Positions 28,160 to 37,654 of a DNA stretch of 64,000 nucleotides are shown here, piece by piece. The notes below the pieces were generated by a model. The model saw only the letters and a program-made list of their open reading frames with translations. It was not told the origin of the DNA and did no database searches. The stretch is from CAVPFA01 sp963703655 (GTDB taxonomy: Bacteria; Actinomycetota; Acidimicrobiia; Acidimicrobiales; Bog-793): contig CAVPFA010000006.1 of the NCBI GenBank assembly GCA_963703655.1, positions 372,001-436,000 on the forward strand. Direction: 5' to 3'. Each line of letters opens with the position of its first letter. The first letter of the stretch is position 1. The position numbers were made by a program, and so were the translations under genes.

Positions 28160-29191
28160 TCAGCGGGAGAAGACCTCCGCCACTTCGACAAGCTCGTGGC
28201 GAACCTTCTTGGGCTTCCCGTTTCCCACCGCTTCGGCGAGCGGGACGCGGACGATCCGGTCGGCCTGAATGGCCACCATCTGGCCGAAAGCACCGTCGTG
28301 CACTGCGTCGATCGCCGCGATCCCGAATCGGGTGGCAAGCACCCGGTCGAAGGCGGTCGGGGTTCCCCCGCGCTGGACGTGTCCGAGGATCGTGACTCGT
28401 GACTCGATCCCCGTGCGATGCTCGATCTCGCTGGCGAGGAGATTCGCTATTCCACCAAGGCGCACGTGGCCGTATATGTCGACCTCCCGCCCTGGGATCG
28501 GGATCGTCCCCGCCTTCGGCAGCGCTCCTTCGGCAACGACGACGATCGACGCATACCGCCCCTTCTGGTGGCGGCGGACAAGGTCCCCGCAGATCGAGTC
28601 GATGTCGAACGGCTCCTCCGGGATGATGATCTCCGCGGCCCCGCCAGCGATACCGGCGTACATCGCGATCCAGCCGGTGTTGCGACCCATGACCTCGCAC
28701 ACCATCACACGGTCATGGGCCTCCGCAGTCGTGTGGAGCCGGTCGATCGCGTCGGTCGCGATCTGGACGGCGGTGTGGAACCCGAAGGTCACCTCGGTCG
28801 CGCCGATGTCGTTGTCGATCGTCTTCGGCACGCCGACGAGCGGGACCTGGTGCTCTTCGGCGAGCCGCCAGGCCGCACCGAGAGTGCCCTCCCCTCCGAT
28901 GACGACGAGGGCGTCGATGTCCGCCAGGTGCCCCAGTGCTGCCTCCACTCCCCCGTCGACCTGCTGGGGGCTGACCCGCGACGTCCCGAGGATTGTCCCG
29001 CCCCTGGGAAGGATCCCGCGGCACCGCCGGCTGTCGAGTGGGAGCGTGAGACCCTCGACGACGCCGCGCCAGCCGTCCGCGTAGCCGACGAACTCGTCCT
29101 CGTGAATCGTCTCGCCCTTGCGGACGACCGCCCGGATGACAGCGTTGAGACCCGGGCAATCTCCGCCTCCGGTAAGCACCCCGACTCTCAT
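28160..29191 (-). CDS. pfkA: 6-phosphofructokinase
   Basis: Glycolytic kinase converting fructose-6-phosphate to the 1,6-bisphosphate. The 343-residue protein has TGGGDCPGLNAVIRAV, the phosphoryl-donor motif GGEGTLGAA (around 99-107), catalytic PKTIDNDI, EVMGRNTGWIA and GHVQRGGTPTAFDRVL. The GGEGT form is also seen in mycobacterial PfkA. Ends 127 bases before typA start on the same strand. ATP versus PPi donor cannot be settled from these motifs alone. Confidence 0.92.
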   Translation of the reverse strand: MRVGVLTGGGDCPGLNAVIRAVVRKGETIHEDEFVGYADGWRGVVEGLTLPLDSRRCRGILPRGGTILGTSRVSPQQVDGGVEAALGHLADIDALVVIGGEGTLGAAWRLAEEHQVPLVGVPKTIDNDIGATEVTFGFHTAVQIATDAIDRLHTTAEAHDRVMVCEVMGRNTGWIAMYAGIAGGAAEIIIPEEPFDIDSICGDLVRRHQKGRYASIVVVAEGALPKAGTIPIPGREVDIYGHVRLGGIANLLASEIEHRTGIESRVTILGHVQRGGTPTAFDRVLATRFGIAAIDAVHDGAFGQMVAIQADRIVRVPLAEAVGNGKPKKVRHELVEVAEVFSR

Positions 29192-29326
29192 GGGCGAACG
29201 CTATCGAGACCTGTGACCCGCCGGGTCGCCTCGCGCGTCGTCGATGGACAGCGCGACAGCTGCCCGTCCGCAGCCCGTTTTTCTGTCGCCGGACGGTAAG
29301 GCGCCTGTGCCAAGCTTGCAAACCTT

Positions 29327-31948
29327 ATGTGCACGGGCCAAGACGCTATCGGCCACACCCGGGCACCCTCGATCGCCGAGGATCCTCCGGCGAACGGTTC
29401 GTCGCGCGGGGCCGCGAGACCAGCGCCCGAGGAGGCGCCGCCGCCACGGCGGCGCGCAGCCCATCGTGGGCGAGTCGCGCCCCGCGGACTCCCTGCGCTT
29501 TGGTGGGACCGGCGCGGCGGGGACGTGATCGGCGTCAGTGCGATAGTCGGATTCGTCCTGGCCTATTTGTCGCCTGCGGTCAAAGATGGCGGGAGCTTCG
29601 GCAGCTTCGACACCGTGGTCTCGTTCACCTCGCTCGGGGCCGGTGCGTACCCTGGGCCTCCGCACAACGTGCTGAACGGCGATTCGGTAACCCAGCTCGT
29701 CCCCATGAACGCCTTCGACTGGACCGCGATCCACCATCTGCAGTTCCCGCTCTGGAACGACCTGAACCTGCTGGGGCTGCCCCAGTTCCTCAATTTCCAG
29801 TCCGCCGCCTTGAGCCTGCCCGATCTCGCGAGCTATCTCGCACCGCTGCGGTTCGCGTTTCTCGTCGCGGTCGCGATGAAGCTCCTGATCGCAGGGACAG
29901 GCGCCTACGTGCTGTGCCGCGTGCTCGGCTTGCGACCCCTCGCCTCGGCGCTGGGTGGGGTCACGTTCATGCTGTCGGGAGCGTTCGCGGGCTGGCTCAC
30001 GTGGCCGCTCTCGGACGTGGTGAGCTGGCTCGGCTGGATCGCGGCGCTCGTGATCCTCGCCTACCGGTGGCGGGGAAGGCGCTGGTACGTGGTCTTGTTG
30101 GCGTTGTCGGTCGCTTTCTGCGTCTACGGGGGATTTCCCGAGGCGTACTTCTTCGTCGCGGGCGCCCTCTTGACGCTCTTTGGTGTCGTGGTTGTCATCG
30201 CGCTCGTCAGACGCAACCGGCTGTCGATCTCGGGAATCGGCCGAGTCGCCGTGGGAATCCTGGCGGGAGGCGCCCTCTCCTCGCCGCTGTGGCTGGCAGG
30301 CATGCAAGTGGTCAAGGCGAGCCATCGCGCTACCTTGACGGGCTTTTCCGGCCTTCCTGCTCGTTCGCTCGCCCTGCTGGTCGCCCCCGGGTACTACGGG
30401 CTGCCCATCAAGGGCAGCACTTGGTTCTTCACGGGCACGAACTACTACGAGACGGTCGTCTACGTCGGAGTCATCGCGCTGGTACTGGCCGGGGCAGCGG
30501 TGTTGCGGTGGTGGCGGCACCCGATGGCGCTCGCCTTGGCCGCCATGGTCGTGGTGGCCTTCGGCATCTCGTACCAGACGGCGTCGTTCCACGTCGTGTC
30601 GGATGTCCTCCGACGCTCGAGCCTCGACACCTTGCCGATCAACCGGATGCGCGCGACCGCCGGGCTGCCTATCGGCGTGCTCTCCGCCCTCGGACTCGAG
30701 ACCTTGCTGCGCGCTCGGGGCGAACGTCGCATGCTCGTCACGTACTGGGCAGTGAGCGTGCTCGTCGCCGGGTTCGTCGGCGTTCTCTGGTACCGGGCAC
30801 TCGGCCAGCGACTTCCGGTCGAGCTTCACGCACTCCGCCTTGACAGCCTGTGGTGGCCGACCGGGCTCGTGGCGGCCTGCGTTCTGGCCGGCGGCTTGTT
30901 CGTCGTCGGACGCAAGCTGGCGCACCGGCCCCCCAGCCGACGGGTGGTGGTCGCCGGAGCAGCGGTGCTCATCGGCGCAGAGGGTGCCTTCCTGGTCTTC
31001 TCCGGGGTCGGGTTGAACACGTACAGCACAACTTTTTTCCCGGCGACGCCCGCGATCGCACGGCTGAAGTCGGTCGTCGGATCCGGTCTGGTCGGGCTCG
31101 ACACCGGAAACCCACACTCGCTGGAGATCGCCGGCGTCGGCATCTACCCGGACGCGAACCTCGGCTATGACCTCGCGGAGTTCGCGGGCCACGACCCCGT
31201 GCTCCCGCAGGCGTACTTCACGAGCCGGGGCGGCGCAGCCCATGTCGAGCCGGACATCGACTCCGCCGCGCTCGCCCGCCGGTACGGGATCGCCTGGATC
31301 CTGCAGATTCCGGGCGAGCATCTGCCTGCACCGCCCGGCACCCGCTATGTGGAGTCGTTCGCGGGTGAGCGGCTGTTCGCGGTTCCCGGCTCTTCGCGTT
31401 TCTCCTTGATCGCGGGGAGCGGCTCGGGCGCTTCGGCCCCGGTGTCGGGTGTGCAGCACCCGGCGACGAGCAGCTGGACCTTGACTATCGACGCCCCGGC
31501 GCCCCGCCAACTCGTCATGCGCGTGACCGACCTGCCGGGGTGGCACGCCACGATCGACGGCCGTGCACTGGCGCTGTCGCGCTACGAGGGCCTGATGCTT
31601 AAGGCGTCGGTCCCGGCCGGCCGGCACGTCATCCGTCTCTGGTACCTACCAGAGCGGCTGGTCATCGGGACGTGGCTCGCGCTCGCAGCCCTGGCGGCAC
31701 TGCTTGGGTGGGCGAGCTGGCCGCTGGTGAGCCGCCGAAGCCGACCCGAAGCGGTCCGTTCGGATCTCGGCGCGTCGTTCGCCCCGGCGCTCGAGGAGGC
31801 TGAGCTCGCGTGGCGCGAGCGGGCCCGCGAGATGGCCCTCAGGAAGCGCCGCCATCTCCGCTCGGGCGGCGAGCCGGTCCAAGCTCCGCCTCCCGAACGT
31901 GGCGCGAGCCCGGGCTCTGCGGGCGAGGTGGCCGGCCGGTTGACATGA
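29327..31948 (+). CDS. Large membrane protein, YfhO-like, surface-glycan context
   Basis: 873 residues with about a dozen hydrophobic spans and a C-terminal extracytoplasmic part, resembling YfhO/GT-C-type membrane proteins that help attach sugars. Visible: GDSVTQLVPMNAFDW near the N-terminus, PINRMRA in the membrane region, and a C-terminal jelly-roll-like segment (TIDAPAPRQLVMRVTDLPGWHATIDG) typical of YfhO-type proteins. The first about 70 residues are Pro/Arg-rich, so a start nearer to 29500 is possible. It opens a region of glycosyltransferases and methyltransferases. Exact function unknown. Confidence 0.65.
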   Translation: MCTGQDAIGHTRAPSIAEDPPANGSSRGAARPAPEEAPPPRRRAAHRGRVAPRGLPALWWDRRGGDVIGVSAIVGFVLAYLSPAVKDGGSFGSFDTVVSFTSLGAGAYPGPPHNVLNGDSVTQLVPMNAFDWTAIHHLQFPLWNDLNLLGLPQFLNFQSAALSLPDLASYLAPLRFAFLVAVAMKLLIAGTGAYVLCRVLGLRPLASALGGVTFMLSGAFAGWLTWPLSDVVSWLGWIAALVILAYRWRGRRWYVVLLALSVAFCVYGGFPEAYFFVAGALLTLFGVVVVIALVRRNRLSISGIGRVAVGILAGGALSSPLWLAGMQVVKASHRATLTGFSGLPARSLALLVAPGYYGLPIKGSTWFFTGTNYYETVVYVGVIALVLAGAAVLRWWRHPMALALAAMVVVAFGISYQTASFHVVSDVLRRSSLDTLPINRMRATAGLPIGVLSALGLETLLRARGERRMLVTYWAVSVLVAGFVGVLWYRALGQRLPVELHALRLDSLWWPTGLVAACVLAGGLFVVGRKLAHRPPSRRVVVAGAAVLIGAEGAFLVFSGVGLNTYSTTFFPATPAIARLKSVVGSGLVGLDTGNPHSLEIAGVGIYPDANLGYDLAEFAGHDPVLPQAYFTSRGGAAHVEPDIDSAALARRYGIAWILQIPGEHLPAPPGTRYVESFAGERLFAVPGSSRFSLIAGSGSGASAPVSGVQHPATSSWTLTIDAPAPRQLVMRVTDLPGWHATIDGRALALSRYEGLMLKASVPAGRHVIRLWYLPERLVIGTWLALAALAALLGWASWPLVSRRSRPEAVRSDLGASFAPALEEAELAWRERAREMALRKRRHLRSGGEPVQAPPPERGASPGSAGEVAGRLT

Positions 31949-31977
31949 GGCCAGAGATGAGGCTCAGCCCGAAGGCG

Positions 31978-32832
31978 TCAGCGCTTTCCCTTCGTGCGTG
32001 AACGAGCGACGCGCGACTCGAGGTCGACCATGATGCGGTCCCTGATGCGTATCTCCTCCAGCAGGAACTTGACATAGGACTCGAGCTCGGAGACGTGCGA
32101 GACCCGGGCGCTCAACTCTGCTTCGAGATGATGGACGTAGGCCTCGACCCGATCGACGTTCTCCGGCACGAAGTTGTCGAGGACGCTCGCCGGCGAGAGC
32201 TGCGGCACGAGCTCGGGCTCCTCGGCGCGCGCGTAGTACCGGTTGACTCCGTCGAACGAAGCGAACAGGTATCCGGCGGCCAACAGCTGCGGCTCCCAGC
32301 GCCAGTGGGTCTGTTGATGCGACCACGGGTGCGTCGCCTCCACCAGGACCACCCTCGGGCGCCAGCGGGTCCAGTCGTTCCCCGACAGCACTTCGGCCTC
32401 CGCGCCCTCCACGTCGACCTTCAGGAACGAGATATCCCCGTCGCAGTGCTCGTCGAGGACGTCTGCCAGCGTGCGGAGCGCGACCACGCGCTCTCGCACC
32501 GGGCGGCCAGCTCGGCTGTAGCCGGTACCGACCTCTACGTCGGTGCTCGAGAGGCCACGTTCGTCTTCGACTACATACATCGTGATCTCGCCTGCGACGC
32601 TTCCGAGCGCGGCTTCGACCACGACGTCGCGCGGCCGTGCCTGGCGCAGGTCCGCAGCCTCTTCTGCAAGAGGCTCCACGTCGATCCCGCTCCAGCCGAC
32701 GTCGTAGAAGTGCCTTGTCACCGACCCGGAATGGGGCGAAGAAGCCCCGACGTCAACGTACCGGCCGACACCCGCGCTGCACAGCGCCCGGTGCAAGACG
32801 ACGTCCTCCGCGTTCGCGGCGAACGACACCAT
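31978..32832 (-). CDS. FkbM-family methyltransferase with coiled-coil tail
   Basis: SAM-dependent O-methyltransferase family frequently acting on glycans. ATG 32832 gives the family start MVSFAANAEDVVLHRAL. YVDVGASSPHSGSVT is the SAM-binding region and LKVDVEGAEAEVL the typical FkbM signature. Residues from about 215 form a coiled coil (VEAYVHHLEAELSARVSHVSE). GTG 32898 is an alternative start that would overlap the upstream gene by 11 bases. Confidence 0.8.
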   Translation of the reverse strand: MVSFAANAEDVVLHRALCSAGVGRYVDVGASSPHSGSVTRHFYDVGWSGIDVEPLAEEAADLRQARPRDVVVEAALGSVAGEITMYVVEDERGLSSTDVEVGTGYSRAGRPVRERVVALRTLADVLDEHCDGDISFLKVDVEGAEAEVLSGNDWTRWRPRVVLVEATHPWSHQQTHWRWEPQLLAAGYLFASFDGVNRYYARAEEPELVPQLSPASVLDNFVPENVDRVEAYVHHLEAELSARVSHVSELESYVKFLLEEIRIRDRIMVDLESRVARSRTKGKR

Positions 32833-32887
32833 CCGCTCGGCTCCGCACCGCTCCGCACGGACCTTTGTTACCGCGGTGTTGGTTCGC

Positions 32888-33346
32888 TCAGCGCTCACGC
32901 CACGCGATCGCCCTTCGGGCCCATTGGCTACCGAGCCGGTGGAGCGCCGGCCGCCTGGCAACGTGCCCCACCATCTCGTCCACGACCCGGTAGGCGACCC
33001 GGTCGCGCATCGCCGCCACCTGGATCTCCGCGCCGCGGGCGGCGTTTACCTGTTCGTCCAGTTGACGTTCCAGCTCGCGGGTGTACGCGATGCGGACCTC
33101 CAGATCAGTTTTGAGGTAGCCCACCTCCGTCTCGAGAGTGTCGACTCGCTCGACCCACTCTCGAAGTCGTAACTCGAGCTCTTCCACGAGCTCGCCGCCG
33201 TCCTGTGGCCCGCGCGACCTCGTGCGAGACGCATCGCCCGTATCGCCGCCGCGCTGCAGACTCAACCAGCTCCCGTCCTCGGAGCCTTCATTGCGAGCAA
33301 GGTCTGGCCCAGTGGCCGCCCGAGCCGGGTCCGGGAGCTTCCTCAT
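32888..33346 (-). CDS. Coiled-coil protein of the glycan cluster
   Basis: 152 residues. The middle (LVEELELRLREWVERVDTL and YLKTDLEVRIAYTRELERQLDEQ) has strong heptad character; the N-terminus is polar and disordered-looking. No enzymatic motif. Start ATG 33346 overlaps the stop of the glycosyltransferase (33343). Similar coiled-coil proteins and tails occur near FkbM genes, so it may act as a scaffold or chain-length ruler; this is inference. Confidence 0.6.
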   Translation of the reverse strand: MRKLPDPARAATGPDLARNEGSEDGSWLSLQRGGDTGDASRTRSRGPQDGGELVEELELRLREWVERVDTLETEVGYLKTDLEVRIAYTRELERQLDEQVNAARGAEIQVAAMRDRVAYRVVDEMVGHVARRPALHRLGSQWARRAIAWRER

Positions 33347-35395
33347 ATGGCTGCCCTCCGTTCAGGTCGCGGCGCGACGGCCACGCGGCCGCCCACGACT
33401 TCCGCGAGGATAGAGCCCCAGCTGACCGGGGACGGGTCGGATCGGCGTCGAAGGTCGAAGGTCTCGAGCTCGGCCCGCACACGCCTCCACGCGACCGGCT
33501 CGGTGAGCATCGAGGTGAGGGCGAGAGCGAATTCCCTGGCATCGTCGACGACGAGCATCGGAGCAGTGCCGCGAAGATCTATGCCCTCCGCCCCCACCTT
33601 CGTCGAAACCGTCGGCACACCGTACTGCAGCGCCTCAACTGTCTTGATCTTCACGCCCGAGCCGTACCTGAGCGGCACGACGCACGCACGGGTCCGCCCG
33701 TACAGGCCGGCCATGTCGCTGACATGGCCCTCGAAGGTTATGCCACGCCCCTCGACCTCGAGAGCGGTCTCAGGCGGCGAGGCGCCCGACACCCGTACCC
33801 GGACCCACGGGACCCGCGCCCGGACGAGCGGCAGCACCTCCACGCGCGAACCACAGGAGGCCGTCGACATTCGGCGAATCGGGACCCGCGAGCCAGCCTG
33901 CCACCATGAGCACGTCCGACCGGGCGGCAAAGCCCGCCGGCGTGAGGGCCGGTTCGCGGAGCCACGGCTCGACGACGAGCGGATCGCGCGCACCGAGAGC
34001 ACGTAGGGCTGCCGCCTCGTCGGCGGACACGCAAACGAGCGTGTCGAGGGTGCGTGCGATCTCCGCTTCGACCTTGCGAGATTCGCGAGCGGCAATGCAC
34101 AGCGCGTCGCGCGCGGGACCGGGGCCGAGGAGCTGGGCCTGGGCGTCCAGTCGACGATGGAACAGGGCCTCCGCGTCATAGCAGAGACGCGCCGTGGGCT
34201 GGAGCTGGCGGACGAGCGACGCGAAACGGGAGTAGTTGTGAGGGCGGGAGATCAGCACCGCCTCGTAGCGAACCGTGCGACGGCGAAGGTGCTCCTCGAG
34301 CGGCTCGGTCACTACCCCTACGCCCAAGGCCCCGAGCACGTCGGGGTCAACGTCCGCCGGGACCGTCGGGAAGACCGAGACCCGATATCCGGAAGTCGAT
34401 ATGTCTCGTACAACCTCGAACATGCGCGAATAGCCGGAGCCGAGTCGCGAATCGGGCACCCTGTCGTCGATCACGAGCACCCGGGGCGGAGAACCCATCG
34501 CGAGCTGGATCGCCCCCTCGATGGCGTCGGGATCGGTGGAGGCCTGCGGCGTACGGGACTCGAGCACGTCCCGCCACCGCTCGACCAGCTTGCGGCGGTG
34601 CGTGAGGCAGAGGTACTCCTTGAACCGCTGGGTCGAGCTCCTCGACTCGAAGTGACGTACGACCGAGCGGGGCTCGTAGAGCACGACACCGCCTCGCTCG
34701 GCGATCCGCAGGCAGAGGTCGACGTCCTCGCAGTAGGCAGGAAAGTAGCTTTCGTCGAGGCCACCGAGCTCTTTCCACGTGTCGCGCCGGACCAGGAAGG
34801 AGAGAGCGCTGCAATAGTCGACGCGACGGCGAAATCGTAACGAGATGGTGTCGCCCGGCACGCCCCGACCCACACCAGAGGTCGAGCCGTCGTCCCAGAG
34901 AATGGAGCCGGCCTCCTGCAAGGTGCCGTCGGCGTGAAGGACACGACCGCCGACCGCATCAACCCTGGGGGAACCGGCTGCCTCCAGGAGGGGACCCAAC
35001 CAGCCGGGTTGGGGCTCGGCGTCGTCGTTCAACAGAGCCAGGAAGGCTCCCTTTGCTGCCCGCGCGCCGAGGTTGCAGCCTCCTGCGAATCCCCGGTTGA
35101 CCCCGGAACGGACGATAGTTACGCCGCTTGCGGCAAACGCGAGATGGTCCGACGTGCTCGGCTCGAGGCCGTTCTCAACGACGATGACTTCGAATGGCAC
35201 GTCTTGGGTATTCGCGGCCAGCGCGCGCAGGCATCCCATCAGGTAAGGCGCGGCACCTGTCGCGACGACGATCACGGAGACCACCGGGTCCCGCGGCGGG
35301 CTGAATTGCACGACTGCTCCCGATGAGGGCTGCACAAGCTGCTCCTTCACGGCGAGCCCGCGACTCGCACCTGCTTCAAGCCGATGTTGTAGCAC
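33343..35395 (-). CDS. Two-domain glycosyltransferase (GT2 plus GT4-like), one frame break
   Basis: N-terminal GT-A domain of family GT2 (VVSVIVVATG, NRGFAGGCNLGARAAKG, LNDDAEP as the DXD-like site, YCEDVDLCLRIAERGG), followed by a GT-B/GT4-like domain (SRPHNYSRFASLVRQL; ADEAAALRALGA; PLRYGSGVKIKTVEALQYG). Near 33843 one extra base moves the frame inside the GT4 domain (FAR to EVLPLVRAR). Read across, about 684 residues. Probably assembles a surface glycan with the adjoining FkbM methyltransferase and coiled-coil genes. Start GTG 35395 is provisional. Confidence 0.8.
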
Positions 35396-35507
35396 ACTCG
35401 TCTGCCTGACCGTCCGGACAGCTCGATTATGCGGTCTGCACCGTCGCGTGGTGGTGGATCCCCGGCGTCAAAGCCGGTCAGGCCGAGCCGCTGGCTACAC
35501 TCGCACG

Positions 35508-36278
35508 GTGCTGAACGGCAAGCGGATCACCGTGGTGCTTCCTGCCTACAACGCCGCCAAGACCTTGACCCGGACCGTCGGCGAGCTGGACCGTTCCGTC
35601 GTCGACGAAGTTCTGCTCGTCGACGACGCCAGCACCGACGACACGATCGCGGAGGCCGAACGGCTCGGCCTCCGGTCGATCCGTCACGACCGCAACCGGG
35701 GGTACGGCGCCAATCAGAAGAGCTGTTACAAGGCGGCGCTCCAGATCGGCTCGGACATAGTCGCCATGGTCCATCCCGACTACCAGTACTCGCCGATGCT
35801 GGTGCCCGCGCTCGCCGCCATGATCGCTTACGGGGAGTACGACCTCGTCTTGGGGTCGCGAATCTTGGCCCAGAACTCGGTGGCCCGCGGCATGCCCCGC
35901 TACAAGTACGTCGCAAACCGGGCCCTCACGCTGTGTGAGAACCTCGTGCTGCGCCAGAAGCTGTCGGAGTACCACACGGGTCTTCGTGCCTACAGCAGGA
36001 GCCTGCTCGAGTCGCTCCCCTTCGATCGCAACTCGGACGACTTCGTCTTCGACAACCAGATCATCGCCCAGGCGGTCGTGTTCGGTGCGAACATCGGCGA
36101 GCTCTCGTGCCCGACACGCTACGCGACGGACTCGTCGTCGATCGGGTTCGCCCGCAGCGTCCGCTACGGGATCGGCGTGCTGCGGACCACCGCCCAGTAC
36201 CGGCTCCACGTGAGCGGCGTCCGAAACTACCGGTATCTCGACGTGGCGACCCGATCCGACGAGGAGGCCGGCCCCTAA
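35508..36278 (+). CDS. GT2 family glycosyltransferase, dolichyl-phosphate-sugar synthase-like
   Basis: 256 residues from GTG 35508 (VLNGKRITVVLPAYNAAKTL). DDASTDDT is the nucleotide/metal region and HPDYQYSP carries the DXD-type acid. Resembles polyprenyl-phosphate sugar transferases (DPM1-like) without C-terminal membrane spans. Divergent from the two-domain glycosyltransferase, so the 110-base gap holds both promoters. An upstream extension (20 residues, Arg-rich) is rejected. Confidence 0.78.
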   Translation: MLNGKRITVVLPAYNAAKTLTRTVGELDRSVVDEVLLVDDASTDDTIAEAERLGLRSIRHDRNRGYGANQKSCYKAALQIGSDIVAMVHPDYQYSPMLVPALAAMIAYGEYDLVLGSRILAQNSVARGMPRYKYVANRALTLCENLVLRQKLSEYHTGLRAYSRSLLESLPFDRNSDDFVFDNQIIAQAVVFGANIGELSCPTRYATDSSSIGFARSVRYGIGVLRTTAQYRLHVSGVRNYRYLDVATRSDEEAGP

Positions 36279-36328
36279 GACCTGCCCGGCCTCGAGTGAC
36301 CGGGGACCGCGGCGATAGTGTCTCGTCG

Positions 36329-37096
36329 ATGCGTGCGGATCACAGAGCCACCGCCCGCAGGCTTGCGGCGCGGAGCACTGGCTGGGCGGCATCCCGGATC
36401 GCTGATGTCAGTCGCGGTCTGTCGGACGCGCCGGCTGGCGAGTCCAGCCCCGGTGCACCGGGCGTCGACTATGCGGACTGGTGGAAGCCTGGCACCGAGC
36501 AGGACGCAAGGCGACAGATCGTCACCTACGACGATGAAGAGCGCTTCGAGAGAACCGGCAAGGAGGAGATGGTCCGCCTCGCGCCGTTCATCACCGCGGG
36601 CTCGACGGTGGTCGATCTGGGCTGTGGGATCGGCCGGGTCGCCTACTACACCGCACCGTTGTGCAACACGCTGTGGGCGGCCGACGTCTCGCTGGAAATG
36701 CTTCGCTACGCCAAGAGACGCCTCGCCGAGTTCTCCAATGTCCGGTATGCACTCTGCGACAACACGCGTGTCATCGACGTTCCAGACAGGTCTGCGGATT
36801 TCGTCTATTCGATCATCGTCCTCCAGCACCTGGAGCGTGAGGACGCCTTCATGCTGATGCGAGATGCGCTGAGGATGCTGCGCCCTGGCGGCACGGCGTT
36901 CTTCACCTGGCCGAACCTTCTCCACGAGTTCTACGCCGAGGCGTTTGTCAGGTACTCGGAGAACGGCGAGGTCGCCAATGCTTCGCGGGCGAGGATGTAC
37001 ACGACCACCGAACTGCAGTGCATCCTGCCCCGCGTCGGCTTCTCCGATGTCAAGGTGCTCGACGCCCCCAACATCGTGACGATCTGCACTCGCTGA
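36329..37096 (+). CDS. Class I SAM-dependent methyltransferase
   Basis: 255 residues from ATG 36329. Motif I VVDLGCGIGRVAYY, motif II ADVSLEMLRYAKRRL, and post-motifs DFVYSIIVLQHLE and LRPGGTAFFTWPN are clear. It follows the GT2 gene by 50 bases on the same strand, suggesting a role in modifying the same glycan or lipid carrier. Substrate unknown. Confidence 0.82.
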   Translation: MRADHRATARRLAARSTGWAASRIADVSRGLSDAPAGESSPGAPGVDYADWWKPGTEQDARRQIVTYDDEERFERTGKEEMVRLAPFITAGSTVVDLGCGIGRVAYYTAPLCNTLWAADVSLEMLRYAKRRLAEFSNVRYALCDNTRVIDVPDRSADFVYSIIVLQHLEREDAFMLMRDALRMLRPGGTAFFTWPNLLHEFYAEAFVRYSENGEVANASRARMYTTTELQCILPRVGFSDVKVLDAPNIVTICTR

Positions 37097-37140
37097 ACTG
37101 AAGGTGGTCAAGAGGCAAACTCATCGCGCCCCGGCGTCTT

Positions 37141-37608
37141 TCAGTCGCGATCCCTGCCCATGAGAACCAGCTCCACGCCGGCGGAATCGACGCCGCGAGA
37201 GAACTCCCGGTAGCCGCGTCGCTCGTACATGGCGAGGTTGGCGCTGCTCTTGCTGCCGCCGGCCAGCTGGTATCGCCGCACCTCCGGCGGCGCGGCGGCC
37301 TCGACCGCCGCAAGGAGATGCGACCCGATCCCCTTGCCCTGCTGGTCGGGCGCGACGGCCACCCGGCTGATCCAACCGATCGGACCTTCGAGGGTGAGGC
37401 GAATCGCACCGACGAGCCGGCCCGCAAGCAGAGCTCCCACCATGATCGTCGTCCCGAGCTCGCGCCGGACCTCATCCAAAGTCTCGACGAGAGGTGGGAT
37501 CTCAGTCGTGCCGTACACTCGCGCCTCCGCGACGAACGCGGCACGCTGCAGCGTCAGAACCTCGCCCGCGTGCTCGGGGCCGAGCAGGCGGTACTCGACC
37601 TCGGTCAC
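37141..37608 (-). CDS. GNAT-family N-acetyltransferase
   Basis: 155 residues. Acetyl-CoA binding segment RVAVAPDQQGKGIGSHLLAAVE, then NLAMYERRGYREF, typical of GNAT enzymes. Substrate unknown. Convergent with the preceding methyltransferase; divergent from the next permease. Confidence 0.83.
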   Translation of the reverse strand: MTEVEYRLLGPEHAGEVLTLQRAAFVAEARVYGTTEIPPLVETLDEVRRELGTTIMVGALLAGRLVGAIRLTLEGPIGWISRVAVAPDQQGKGIGSHLLAAVEAAAPPEVRRYQLAGGSKSSANLAMYERRGYREFSRGVDSAGVELVLMGRDRD

Positions 37609-37654
37609 GGTCTCATCTTGGCATCGGCGGGTGCGGCGAGGTCATGCTTGGGGG

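Noticed and set aside
29201..31627. 808-residue open frame on the minus strand opposite the large membrane protein
   Set aside because: Composition is Arg/Gly/Asp/His-rich without domain motifs, and the plus frame shows clear membrane spans. GC-rich DNA often opens the antisense frame.
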